Shown here: positions 10,563-21,392 of the stretch, piece by piece
Layout: each line of letters opens with the position of its first letter
Numbering within the stretch: position 1 is the first letter of the stretch
Position numbers and translations under genes: made by a program
Notes under the pieces: generated by a model
What the model was told of the DNA's origin: nothing
The model's input: only the letters and a program-made list of their open reading frames with translations
The model's database searches: none
Source of the DNA: Ornithodoros turicata
Lineage: Eukaryota; Arthropoda; Arachnida; Ixodida; Argasidae
DNA length: 64,000 bases
Assembly (NCBI RefSeq): GCF_037126465.1
Contig: NC_088203.1
Location: 85,126,668-85,190,667 of the forward strand
Direction: 5' to 3'

Positions 10563-11728
10563 GACTAATACCTTGCCTCAAAACTATTGACTTATAGTCC
10601 CGCGCGTACCATACTTCCTCTTTCAGCCCTCGTTCAAAGTAGCCAATAACATCATTCCATTCTCTGTACATAGACGAAAGATTTTCTCCATAATCTAGCA
10701 AACGCATGGGCTGAAGCAATTAGCCTAATAGCGAACAAACGATGAATATGGCGCAAACAGATCCACATAACGAACCCATTTCCACATCTGCCTTCGGGTC
10801 CCCCACTCGTCATTTATGAAGTAGGCACAGACGCTCAAGATTCATGTTGTTGTGCGGCCCCACAGAGCTGCGGATCCACCAACGGTAATTACCCTCGGCG
10901 GCGCGAAATATGTTTTTCCTTTTCGAACCGGAATCGTGTTCGTGTAATTTGCGAAGATTGCGCAGAAACGAACCCTCCCCCATGTACTGGCATCGTTCTA
11001 TCCGAGAGAGTATTTGCCGTTCTGCTTCTCAAAATGCGATTACTTTTAAAACAGTGGTTCCAAATAATGACTGCGTGGTGCAATCGAAGTCGGCACGGTG
11101 CGCCGTTGTTTTCCAGGTTTAAGAGCGCGGAGGGAGTTATTTAAAATAATGAAGCCTATATATACTCGAGATAATTAACGGCTAATTATTGGGAAAACTG
11201 AAAATGTGGTTGATTATTTGTGTTTTGAGAGATTAACCCGTGTCATACATGCGCATTTGATATCGGAAAAGACAAGTAGAGGTCTTCGTGGCTTGGGTCG
11301 TACTTCGGGGCAAGTTGTGTAGGTCTCGGGTAACTATTGGAGGAAGAAAAGTACCGCGCATGTATGGATGCGAATGTCGTGGGTCGTGAGATCATAGCAT
11401 ATGTCCTGGAAATGTAACTTTCGCTGTTTTAAAACGGAGAATAGACGAACAGAGTAACCCGGGCGCTGGTATACTGCATGTAGAAAGAGAGACAGAAAGA
11501 GGGCGCATTTTACTTAAATGTGAGGCAATGAACTGCGAAAGGCAACATTGAGGGTGTCAGTGCTTAACACTATGCGCAAGCGAACCTTTTCATGGCCACA
11601 GCAGTCGGTACACCATCATCTTACTTGTCCGCGCCACTCCGAGGCAACATGTTCCTATATGGCTTCCTGAAGGCCATCGAAGATGCTTTGACTCTAATGA
11701 CCAGTCGAATTTAGTGTAGTTCATATCG
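10563..11728. other. Unassigned, no gene recognised
   Basis: Short frames only (at most about 83 codons) with no motif. No repeat family of this window is recognised within it. Confidence 0.4.
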
Positions 11729-12605
11729 TTCGTCGACCTCTGCGTAGCTGCATGCCATCTTGCTATTTCTAAAGTCTGTCTTGAACTACCCTCCTCGCTC
11801 CTGTGTGACATACACTGACTCAAAATCAGACCTGCTCTTTGGCACCCATTGTAGTGAGTATCCTGACGACGCTCTAGGTTCTTGGAGAACAGGGACACCG
11901 GTTGACCCTACACTGAGTCCCCGGCCACACTGGCATTCAGGGCGACGAGGAGGCAGATTTGGCGGCGGCTGCGGCCCACCCTATCTGCAGAGCCGTGCCC
12001 ATGCATTATCATCTCCTACGGAGATAGACGCTTCTACTTGCCTGCGTTTGTGTCACCCTTGGCAGGCCAGCAATAGCGCCATGACATCACTCAATGGTCA
12101 CTCCTCCATGCAGTGGACCGGTCATTATTATTTATAAGATGCCAGGTGGCTTCCCTCGCAGCTTTACATCACTTCTGCGGCGTCTACGACTCAACGTCGC
12201 CGACCTTCAACCCTGTGTTTCGTGTTAAGCTGGGTTACAGTAACATGGCGCTGTGCCCAGCCTGCCACACCCCAGCTACTATACCCCATATCATCGAGGA
12301 CTGTGGCCGGTACACGAGTGAACGCCGGGTGTTTCGACGCCAACTTGAGCTCCTTGACCATAGACCTAAAGTACTTGTCCCATGGAGCTCCCCTGCGCAT
12401 CACTGCCGGGCTCTTCGCTCCATTTTTGCTTTCGTGCAAGCCACTCGCCTCCTCGAAGAGCTCTGAACAGAACTCCGACCTGTCTTCACTTCGCGCTCAC
12501 CATTAATTCATCCTCTCATATTAACCTCTGTGAAGTGGGGTCGGGTCCTGTGGCTACCACAGGGAAACATCCCATACCATCATCACTTCTTCATCATTTA
12601 TCCCA
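11729..12605 (+). mobile_element. 5'-truncated I-like non-LTR copy, plus strand
   Basis: The copy starts in the RNase H domain (VLNYPPRSCVTYTDSKSDLL, compare YPPRSWVIYTDSKSALQC at 34444-36274) and continues through a frameshifted linker. Then comes the C-terminal zinc region VKLGYSNMALCPACHTPAT with HIIEDCGRYTSERRVFRRQL and a stop after LLEEL. The 3' UTR has CCTGTGGCTACCACAGGGAA and CATCATCACTTCTTCATCAT. Several frameshifts and the lost RT make it a pseudogene copy. No target duplication was identified. Confidence 0.8.
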
Positions 12606-13209
12606 TTTGGACATGTAGTTTTGTGTGTTCCGTTCTACATGGAGATATTGCAAGCGATCTCGAGGACTCCTCGGCCCTCTCAACTACATCTATTGGTACT
12701 ACAGTAAAAGGAAACAGCGCTTACGTTTGCAAGAATATGCGTTACATATGGCTTACATGCACAACGTTGTCACTAGAGAACTCGTTTCCATCACACGATA
12801 GCAGACGTCAACGCTATATCTTGCACACGTACATTCCTACAAGGCGCTTCATGCGTTTCACGTCATCGGACGTCAGAAAACGTCATAAATTGAACGTCAT
12901 GGAGACATCCGGTGGCTAGTGCTTACTGATTGGTTCCCAAGAGGATGAGTTTGTTTTCTGAGCGACGATTGGCCGTCCTGTGCTGGTGGCACGTCCTTCG
13001 GCTGGGATGAATGAGAACGGCAAATCACAGCTGTGAGGTCAATTGTGTGATACTTGTGAAAATGAGAGAGGTTACAACGGATCCATTAGTCACATTTACG
13101 CTCATTGTTGTTGTTGAGCTGATTAAGTCATGATACCCTACACAAATAGCTCCTTCTTCATGTTATGCATGCCACTAAGAATTCCTTTGAAAATCTCCAA
13201 CGATATCAA
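12606..13209. other. Unassigned spacer
   Basis: No gene recognised. It contains repeated ACGTCA-type words near 12855-12900 and short frames only. Confidence 0.4.
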
Positions 13210-13625
13210 GAACAACAACATCATAGATGAATGGATGATGATGATGATGTGGGATGTTTCCCTGCGTTGAGTGCAGGACCCTACCCCATTCCAAAAAGGT
13301 TCACGTGAAAGGATGACGAGGGAAGGAAATCCCTACAGTTCGTGAAGGAGACCGGTGGCCCTCAGAAAGGAAAGAAAAGCGCCAAGTGCACGGCACTGAT
13401 GTCCAGGGTTACTCCATGGGCCGAGAACTTTGCAGATGTTGAATGGCCTCTGATCCATCATTTCAAGTTGACATTTAAAGGCCCGTCGCTCGCGTACGCG
13501 CTGGCTGCAGTCTTCGAGAATGTGTCGGATTGTTGCCGGGAAACCACAAGTTGTACACAGCGCCGTGTTGCTGTGGCCGAAGTGCAGCCTATACCGGAGT
13601 GCACCGAGAACGCGTCCTATCTCAC
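13210..13625 (-). mobile_element. 5'-truncated non-LTR copy
   Basis: The minus strand encodes RYRLHFGHSNTALCTTCGFP, ATIRHILEDC, RRAFKCQLEMMDQRPFN and a stop after GLLHEL, which is the C-terminal zinc-binding end of ORF2. The 3' UTR has CCTACCCCATTCC (plus-strand reading) and a GATGATGATGATG then CAACAACA tail. The insertion at 20168-20313 carries the same 3' end on the plus strand. Confidence 0.8.
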
Positions 13626-13830
13626 TCGTGATTGATTGATTGAAAGAAAGAAAGAAAAAAATGGGGATTGCAGCCCTCATCACGAGGGCCGGCTACCCCA
13701 GATCACCTAAGGAAAGGAATTCCAGACACATCCACCATCACCCACTGGAGATGTCGCGAAGCGGCGACGAACGCCACAGACAGGTCATAGCCCATCTAAC
13801 AGCTTGGTGTCCTTTAAAAACTATGTAACG
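13626..13830 (-). mobile_element. 3' end of another non-LTR family abutting the previous copy
   Basis: The plus strand reads GATTGATTGATTGAAAG, then ATGGGGATTGCAGCCCTC and GGGCCGGCTACCCCAG. The same arrangement (A-rich run, GGGGAT, GGCTACCCC) recurs at 32400-32480 and, as GGGGCTGGCTACTCCAG, at 23820-23850. That marks it as the 3' UTR of an element read on the minus strand. Its upstream limit is uncertain. Confidence 0.5.
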
Positions 13831-13970
13831 GCTCGCAAAGCTGGCACTCGTGATTTCCAGTGTGTTACACATAACGCCGGTTCTGTAGTCGCTACATTTT
13901 CGGGTAGCGAAGCAGTACTCGTGCTACGTCTTTAAATTGCTAGCGGGACAAGTATGTCCGTTAAAAATGT

Positions 13971-14366
13971 ATGGTAGTGGGATCCTGTAACCTTATACCG
14001 ACGAGCTTGTCAGGGAGGGAAGGAAAAAATAAAATAAAACGGATGCAGCCAGTCGCTATACGAACTGTCAGCACTGATTTCACCGCAGACAACTTCTTTA
14101 CATTCGGAAACCCTGCTTCGCATGCGCAGTCCGATGACGAAGAACTAATTCTGCCACCTGAAGACTTCAAACTTATTGCTCTGAAGGACAGCTTTCCTAA
14201 TATGCATCATGCATCCATCAAAAAGAACAAATCAGTTCCATCTAGTGCGTCAGTGGAACGACCCTTCGATGTCTCTGGAGAAACGCTTACGAAAAATCTC
14301 ATTATGACGGCCGACGTTATCTTTGAACGCCAGCTCTTGTCGGCAACAGCGATGTTTAACCAATGA
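13971..14366 (+). pseudogene. hAT transposase C-terminal relic
   Basis: The 131-codon frame ends with SVPSSASVERPFDVSGETLT and IMTADVIFERQLL. This is the C-terminal dimerisation region of hAT transposases, whose hallmark is an SSAxxERxFS-like segment followed by a stretch containing F(E)xxLL. Here the usual ERLFS is altered to ERPFD. The upstream half (about residues 1-60) shows no catalytic region, and the expected several-hundred-residue transposase is absent. It is an isolated, decayed 3' end of a DNA transposon. An AATAAA lies shortly after the stop (about 14417). The ATG at 13971 is simply the first in frame and has no special support. Confidence 0.6.
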
Positions 14367-14519
14367 AGATTTCGCTTTTCTGTCGTAAGACGGTTGTCCT
14401 CTTGTTCACTTTTAGACAAATAAAGTGCTGTCATGAGTTAGGTTCGTGGTGTGTGCTTTTCGTGCCACCTATTGGTAATTTCAACAAAAGTCGCGAATAA
14501 GGGGGGGGGGGGATATGTT

Positions 14520-14708
14520 TAACAGGCAGCACCAGCAACGTGCGCTGTGTGCTCTCACGACCTACCTCAGTGACATACGTGCTGATAAAATCTTTTAATT
14601 CATTCAGTGCTTCCACACGTCAAGCGTCCTGGAACAGCTGGTCGCACCAGTGCGACATATACGTTTCCATTTTTCTTTCTATTTCTATTCTATTTTATTA
14701 ATAGAATG
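14520..14708 (+). mobile_element. 3' end of a non-LTR element (same family as 2225-2520)
   Basis: GCAACGTGCGCTGTGTGCTC, TCATTCAGTGCTTCCACACG and TCAAGCGTCCTGGAACAGCT match in order the 3' part of the 2225-2520 insertion, including the TTCTATTCTATTttAT tail. The start is approximate. A run of G lies just upstream at about 14500-14512. Confidence 0.7.
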
Positions 14709-14774
14709 GAAATAAAGAAAAAAATGAAATGTCAGCCATGCTAATGCCGGCTTGCCATTCCAAAAAATAAAGAA

Positions 14775-14930
14775 ACTCAACAACAACAACATATATATTG
14801 TGATGATGAAGTGGGGAGGTTTTCCATGAGTGGAACGCTACCCTATGGCGAGGGGGTCTAATATGAGTGGTGACAATGATGAGTGATGACGATGAGAGAT
14901 GACGGGAATGATCGAAGTGGCGATGACGAT
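14775..14930 (-). mobile_element. 3' tail of a minus-strand non-LTR element
   Basis: The plus strand begins CAACAACAACATATATATTG, then GATGATGAAGTGGGGAGG and CGCTACCCTATGGCGAGGGG, followed by GATGA-rich sequence. The layout (CAA tail, GATGATG, CCCTA box) is shared with other non-LTR 3' ends in the window. No coding part remains. Confidence 0.5.
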
Positions 14931-17080
14931 GTAAAGAAACTCAAAGTAAACAACAAAGTAAGGAAAACAAAAGAATAAAGCATCGAGTTACTTTCTGCGA
15001 GTAACAGTAGCGGTATTGGCGTTACTTTAAGAAACGATATTCACGTCAGTATTTCCCTACTTCTTGTTGAAGAAACCAGTATCGGCATCACGTCACATTA
15101 TTTTGGTAACGGGTGCAACACTGGTGATTTCTGGAATTGTATATCTTGATGAAATTTGGTATCTCATTCGTTTCTTCGTGGAACGCAATTTTCTGTCCGA
15201 TCAGAATGTGGCATGTAAGACACAAACTAAAAACGGGGTACTGACAAATAGAGCAAATTAAATTATGCAATTTGCAATTGCGTTGAACTTTTCCCTTTGT
15301 TTTCGGTTCCAACTTGCACAAGATCTGCGGTTCCACGATAAATTAATACGTAAATGTGCCAGTTTGATATCTCGGCGTAGCACATAATGTCATTGGGAAT
15401 GATAAAAGGACACGTATACTGTTGGGGACACGGTTAGCTAAAATCCTCTGTCAGTATTTCCCGGCCCATATTAGCTCAGTTGCGCTTGAAAGTGGTGTGC
15501 GAATATTGTATTTGAAGGTGGACATTGTGCTGCGCGTGTTTTTTACTCAAAAGAAATAGTCATGCAGCACCTGGACATTTGAGATGGAATTCATCGCGGA
15601 GTGCTGATTTTAGTGTCCGCTATAGCATATAGAAGGGCAAACGAGAAAGAGACCTAGGACGCAAGCGTGGCAAGCTGCGTTTCCGAACAGTGCGACACCA
15701 TCCTTTGGGAGACAAGCAGAAGTGGTTGGTTTCGACTACACGAGATGTTCTGATCCTGATAATCTGCGGCTATGTATGTTGTTCCTATGTGGGTTGCCTA
15801 AGGAAAAAGAGACTGACTTAAGACTGAAAAAGAAAGGGATGCGTTGTGAGAATGACTTTTAGCGGATGATGATGATGAGAAGATGACTTTTAGCAAGTGC
15901 CGGCGGCTGTATACCTATGGGCACACACATTCAGAGAAGGAATGAAAGTGCTAACACAATAATCGTGCCCGATATAGGGTCTGGAACTGCAGTGAATTGC
16001 AGGTTCCAGCACTGGTTAAACGGATGAGACCCGTTCCTTTTGTGTTACTGTCAAGGTAACGACAACTTTCGTTCCGTGAACGAGGAATTTTTGCTCTTTA
16101 TAGGCACGATGCCTCGTTATTCGCGGACGAATCTCAGCTGAAATGTTCAAGATGCGCGAGGACTGTAACCGAGAGCTACGCCGTCGCCGTCGTGTGCCAT
16201 CAGTGTGACGCCGTCAAGTCGTCACCGCATCTAAAACGTATCGTTTAGGATGACCGTTTCAAACAGTCCCAGTAGGGGAGAGATCCCGCAATGCCATCGT
16301 GGCTAACTGTCCGAGACCCCCACTCTCTACGACTTGTGGTCTCGTATCATTGACTCCTCCATCCACGAAGGGGGACACCATTTCTGTTGTAGCACCGTCG
16401 GCAGGGACTCGTATCCTCACACTTCGTCGTATCGCCAACTGTAGGATGGGACAAGCACTTCCTCACACTTCGTCGACACTCGACCGATGCGGTCGAGCGC
16501 GAACGTTTAGCATTTTTAATATTTCCACGAATGTGTGTATTGCAAACTTCTTTCTAAGTGCAAGTCGGCGGGTGAGTTGGGGCTGAGAAGGTCTATTCCT
16601 TCGCGCTTGGGGAATCTCGCGCGTTATATCACTATATAAAGTAGAAATCGTGACATAGGTAACCCAAACTTACAAAGTAGTATACAAAAATGAAGAATGA
16701 CTTATATGGAGAAGAAGAAAAAAATGTGGCAGGCATGCACCGGTAATAAATTAGAATGCAATAAGAAGGACACCGAGGCAGGAAGCGCACAAGACAAATC
16801 AAAATGGTGTCTCGCGTCTGCGAATCGCATCTGTCACCCATTGTTGCCAGTTGCGTACAAGACGACGGTGAACTTCTTCCGGCACACATTTGAAACAAAA
16901 AAAAAAAAGAAAGAAAAAGGAAAAGAATCGACATAGTATATTCCAGTTTATACGTCTCATACTATTTCTATGCCTGGTAATTGCTGCCTTTAGTACTTGC
17001 TGCCTTTAGTAGTGGGGAAGGCCGTTACGTCGTGAGATCACTATGGCTATGAGCGACACCACGATTGTTTCTCTCTCCCC
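14931..17080. other. Unassigned 2.1 kb, possible hAT terminal relic at its left end
   Basis: Near 14983-15030 the words GAGTTACTTTCTGCGAGTAA and GGCGTTACTTTAAG resemble the GTAAC-rich ends of the hAT-like element at 30386-32278, suggesting a degraded terminal piece. The rest has no recognised gene. An A-rich tract lies near 16899-16925 and a short direct repeat GCTGCCTTTAGTA at about 16982-17011. Confidence 0.4.
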
Positions 17081-17460
17081 CTTTTTTTGCTTCTTTTAGT
17101 GCTTCAGCATTATAGTCCTGGCTACGCAAGAATCGCGGCGTGGCCTGTCTGTAGCCACGCCGCGGAGCGCATGCGCGGTGAGTGGAGAGGGAAGGAGAGG
17201 GCGAGTGGAGAGTGCGACGTGGCCACAGCGCCGGCGCGTAGGCACTCGGCACCGTGCAGCGTGCAGCTGTGGTGGTCGACAGGTTCAGACGTGTCTGCAT
17301 GGGCGCGTCATGGGTTATGAAAGCTGTGCGAAGCAGTGGCGGCGAAGGAAGGCTGCGAAACTGCGCGGCCGATCTGAACCCGAGTGTAAGCCCGGATGGC
17401 TCGTTTGGCTGCGAATGCTGTCTTGCGTTAGCGCTGTGTAGGGTCATGTGAAGAGTTGTG
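17081..17460. promoter_or_regulatory. CpG-rich patch, candidate promoter or first exon
   Basis: The segment is clearly more CpG-rich than its surroundings. It holds a perfect NRF-1-type palindrome GCGCATGCGC at 17167-17176, directly followed by CGGTGAGTGG, a strong splice-donor-like sequence. A perfect 11-bp hairpin lies just upstream. This could mark a host promoter and first non-coding exon on the plus strand. I see no coding sequence to confirm it, and the long minus-strand frame here (17025-17558, 177 codons) looks like a by-product of composition. Confidence 0.25.
17134..17164. repeat. Perfect 11-bp GC hairpin
   Basis: CGCGGCGTGGC (17134-17144) pairs exactly with GCCACGCCGCG (17154-17164) around a 9-nt loop. 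It sits in the CpG-rich patch just before the NRF-1-like motif. Confidence 0.7.
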
Positions 17461-20158
17461 TAGCGTTGTGAAGCGTTGTGAAGGGGAGTTCCCAAAGGGT
17501 TTTCAGGTTTTAATGCTAACGCATTTCTGTCGGATCCACCGACGGCTCGACCTTTCATTTTCCTTTCTCTCTCTCTCTCTCTTTTTTTTTTTACTGTTCA
17601 TTTTGTTGCGAGGTCCGCTGACACCTCGGCAGACGGCGTCCCATATTTACCCAAGTATTACAATATATACTCAACGTTCATGTACCTACGGATGGTTGGG
17701 TATGTGATGCTTCATTTCGCGGAGTTACCAACGAAGAAAACAATCTTGGTCTATACTCATCTATCCCTCTGTACTTTCACCTTCGGTGCATTGTGCAGCT
17801 TTGGAAAGGTCCATTGCGAGGAACGAGGTGTCTTTGCAACTCGTACCAAATTGCTGCCATCCTCGGCTGGGGTCTAACCCGTAAGCGTTGATCAGTTGGC
17901 TGTCACGGTGCCAACTACTCCGCCGAGGCGGGTGATCTAAATGCAGCGACCAATCGACGAGAAAGCAGCTATGGCTCCCTGTGCGCTCTCGAAACAGAAC
18001 TTCACCACATATGCAGCGCCACTTAGACACAGAAGGTCAGACACAGGCTTCATTTCAAACACTGGCTTTCCGTGGCTACCAGTGGCTGCCCATGCGGCTC
18101 ATCTCCATAGATACAGCCGCCGAAAGCACGGTCACGATTGGCGGACTCCTAACTGTTACATCACGTCGTCTAAAGCGGCTTTGTTTATAGGTGCCCTATC
18201 CAACCGTCCATACCCGAAAGAGACCATTCTCTCTACCTGACTAAATCAAAACGAGGGGAGTACGCCTTTTTGTGACACCTGTGCGGTTATGTTAGTTGTC
18301 ATTCGAGAGGTGTACGTCCCGGGCTTTCCACAAACAAGGAGCCAAAAGCGGTACCATTCTGAGCAATGGCTGGCCTTTCGCGTGCTGGGCTTTTCTCGGA
18401 CACTGTAAGGCAAGTGTCATTACAGTTCCACGTGAAGTCTGCCCAAGACGTACGATTCACTCGGCTCGATACCGCTCGGTAATAAAACACCACCAACCAC
18501 AACCAGACCAGGAATGAAGACCATGTGAGGCTTCGATCTCAAGCAGTTCATCTGAGGAGGAGGATTTTGCTGTAGTTCCTGTTTGTTTGTTTGTTTGTTT
18601 GTTTGTAAGAAAAAAAAAACAAGGAGAAATTGAACTCGTCTCCCGTAGTTCCGCTGTAGTTCCTGTTGTCAACGTTTCGTTATGAATGTGTACGCGCGGA
18701 GCAGCGTGACTATATATACGCTTCCCTGAAGCGCAACAACATTTCTTCTAATACCAGATCATCGATGGGAACTGCTGTCCAAGCAGGATTAGATTAGAAA
18801 TCGGCATGCAGACACAGAGAGATTAACACCACTCGTGAAATCACAGGCAAGCTTTCTTGAGTGTACTTCATCACTCCTCCTACGGTCCTGCATTGAAACG
18901 TCCAGCGTGCCTCCAAAGGCAAATATGGCCCTGAACACGAGCCTCAGAACTACTGTCTGTCCACAACCTCACGTTTTTGGAATTAATCGCTAAGGATACT
19001 TTATGCTCAATCTCTTTATGTGTTTTTGTATTAGAACTGGCGGCACGGCTGTGTCACCCTTACTGGGTTATCAAAAAACTACACCGCGCCCAATGAACCG
19101 TACCAAATATACCAAAGACGGAACTAAGAAAACACCGACTGCCTCAATCTGCATGACGTGAATGTGAGTTTCTTTGTTCCTTCTTTGTCTTTTACGAAAT
19201 TTTCTCAGCTATTTTTCATTCAAAGGGTGTTGGGGAGTCGCTGTTTCGTAATGTCCCTCTCGCTCCGAATCCTTTTTTTGTTTACGCACATACTTTGCGC
19301 GGGAGACAAGCCCTAGCACTTCACCCCGTCTACCTTCGTCCCGCATCACACGCGGTGCCATTTTGTTTGTTAGTGCTCCTATCATCCCAGTGTCACAACT
19401 CGGTAACGCTTTTCCGCATATCCCGCAGCCAAACGCCATCTCGTCCCTCGTTCCCCGCGGAGTCCCCGGCTCCCTAATCAGGCGTCACTCGGTGGCTGCC
19501 CGCAAGGCTTGGTCGTGTCCCTAGCGGTCTCTCCCTACCGCCTCTCTCGACCACTAATTGTCGGTTCGTCACCTACGAACAATGTACTCAGCTAGGACCA
19601 TCGAAGAAAGGCATAGCGCTCTGTTGCGGTTTCGGGTTACATCAGGACACGTAATATTCCCGCGGGAGTTGGGGAAGGCCGTCACGGGCAAGCAAACAGA
19701 TGGAAAAAGCACTCCAGTCTCCACGAGGGAGCGCCGCATATATGCGTGGTTGCGGTCGTTGAAGATGCGTATATACCCGGTGGTGTACGCTGAGTGTGTA
19801 CGGCTCTTTCATAAGTGTGGCAATGAAAGCGTAGTATATAGGGACGGTGATGAACACGATTCTTCGCTTTTGTGATGGACGAGTCTCTGTTTGGGTTGTG
19901 CCAATATTGGGATGATGCTGTCTGGGGTAGTGGCTGAAAGGTTTTCGTGGTTGATAGCCCCATCAGTTGTTATTCTGCACTTTCATTCGTACCGTGTTTC
20001 TAAGCAGGAAATTACTTTCACTTTTTTCTGCATTGTCGTTGCTCTATGCCCTTGGAAAGTAATGAATCGTATTACAAATTACCTCTTCATGGTTAGTAAT
20101 GCATCACGAATGACATCAATTTCATCAGGTACTGACATTACTTTGGCATTCCATTTTT
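17461..20158. other. Unassigned 2.7 kb with simple repeats
   Basis: No gene recognised. It contains a CT then T tract at about 17563-17592, a TTTG microsatellite at 18581-18606 followed by an A run, and a GC-richer patch near 19300-19560. Frames of up to 105 codons overlap on both strands without family motifs. Confidence 0.4.
18581..18606. repeat. TTTG microsatellite
   Basis: About six uninterrupted GTTT units, followed by an A run at 18610-18620. Such tracts often mark retroposon tails, but no element was recognised beside it. Confidence 0.8.
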
Positions 20159-20167
20159 TTCGGAAGT

Positions 20168-20313
20168 TCGTCCTTCACGAACTGTAGGGATTTCCTTCCC
20201 TCGTCATCCTTTCATGTGAACCTTTTTGGAATGGGGTAGGGTCCTGCACTCAACGCAGGGAAACATCCCACATCATCATCATCATCCATTCATCTATGTT
20301 GTTGTTGTTGTTG
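20168..20313 (+). mobile_element. Miniature 146-bp non-LTR insertion with 9-bp TSD
   Basis: Bounded by TTCGGAAGT at 20159-20167 and 20314-20322. The insert starts within the last few ORF2 codons (VLHEL then stop, compare GLLHEL at 13210-13625) and runs through the 3' UTR (GGAATGGGGTAGGGTCCTGC, CATCATCATCATCC) to a GTT-repeat tail. It is an extreme 5' truncation in which almost only the 3' end, the part needed to start reverse transcription, was copied. Confidence 0.9.
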
Positions 20314-20322
20314 TTCGGAAGT

Positions 20323-20639
20323 CCAGAAATAAATGCGGTGCTGCAATTCCGCCCACGCTATAAACGGAATTTCTCATGGGGCAGCACATAGGGCAAGGAT
20401 GGATAGGATGGGCAGTCACTCGTTGCCGTTGCTCAACCCGCGTAATGAACGATGCTATTACGCATTACTCGACCAAAATGTAATGACATTGCATTATGCA
20501 TTACTCCTCCACAAAGTATAGTGAAAAGCATGTAATTAATAAGCGTACACATGATCCCGGAAAATACGACCGATGCGGAGGTCGCTTCGCCATAAACGCG
20601 TTTTCTCCCTTGCCCTTAAACGCGAGGAAAAACAAGAGC
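20323..20639. other. Unassigned, ATTAC-rich
   Basis: TATTACGCATTACTCG and ATTATGCATTACTCC near 20457-20512 resemble the GTAAC/ATTAC-rich ends of the hAT-like element at 30386, so a degraded terminal fragment may lie here. No coding region. Confidence 0.35.
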
Positions 20640-20770
20640 TGCTGCCTATTCTCCCGTTCTGCGTCCAAACCCCTTCTGTCTTCCACTCCTTCCTTCGGTC
20701 CTCTCTTCGTCTGTCCACGTCTTTACGCAGTTCACAGCTACAGCTGCTTCGCGGTGGTAAAACAACGAAA
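20640..20770 (+). mobile_element. SINE 3' module only
   Basis: TTCCACTCCTTCCTTCGGTC, CTGTCCACGTCTTTACGCAG and CAGCTGCTTCGCGGTGG follow the order of the 3' module of the SINEs at 5778-6065 and 61238-61515. The tRNA head and the middle body are absent. It is either a 5'-truncated SINE or a copy of the partner repeat that donated this tail. Confidence 0.55.
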
Positions 20771-20964
20771 AAACTACAAAAGATGGGTTCACAGTCGCTG
20801 ACCCGAGAGACGATTCACGGCATATTCTGACGAACTACTACCTCCTTCGTCGAGCCGCTGCGAAGAGCCCCTTACAGAGTCATCGTCAAGCATGTCGACC
20901 GGCTTGCCATCTCCCGGCAAACTGCACTGCGTTTACAATCATTGTTGTATTAGAAAAATTAGTG

Positions 20965-21379
20965 AACACTGAACATATCTTATTATCCTGTCCACGGTAT
21001 CTGCAGCACAGACAATGTCAACAAGCTTCCTTAGCTCGGCTGGATGGCAGACCATTTGATGTCGTTAAGGTTCTGGGCCCTTGGGCCCTTGGACACCAGA
21101 CCATCAGTTTCACGCCATGCAGGCGTTTGTGCGATTTTGCGCAGACTCCAAGTTGGTGGACACAGTGTGACTGACAGTGTGTGTGGACAGCGTGTGTGGA
21201 CAGTGTGTGTGAGTGACTGACTGAGAGTCTTTGTCACTCATTGGTTTTATTGTAGATAGCCATTTGTGTTTCCTAAGTGTTCCATCCTGTTCCTAAGTGA
21301 TCTGGAGTAGCCGGCTCTCGTAATGAGTGCTTATTTCTCCTTTTTTTTCTATTCTTATGAACTCAACTCAACTCAACTC
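20965..21379 (+). mobile_element. 5'-truncated non-LTR insertion with 13-bp TSD
   Basis: Exact copies of AGAAAAATTAGTG flank it at 20952-20964 and 21380-21392. The first codons read NTEHILLSCPRYLQHRQ, the C-terminal ORF2 zinc region, then LARLDGRPFDVVKVLGPW before a stop. A GTGTGTGGACAG-type minisatellite lies at about 21165-21225. The 3' end carries an ACTCA pentamer tail (ACTCAACTCAACTCAACTCA). This pentamer tail differs from the GTT tails of the other families here. Confidence 0.9.
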
Positions 21380-21392
21380 AGAAAAATTAGTG

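Noticed and set aside
17025..17558. 177-codon minus-strand open frame
   Set aside because: Ser/Thr/Arg/Ala-rich, low complexity, in a CpG-rich patch that naturally lacks stops on several frames; no motif.
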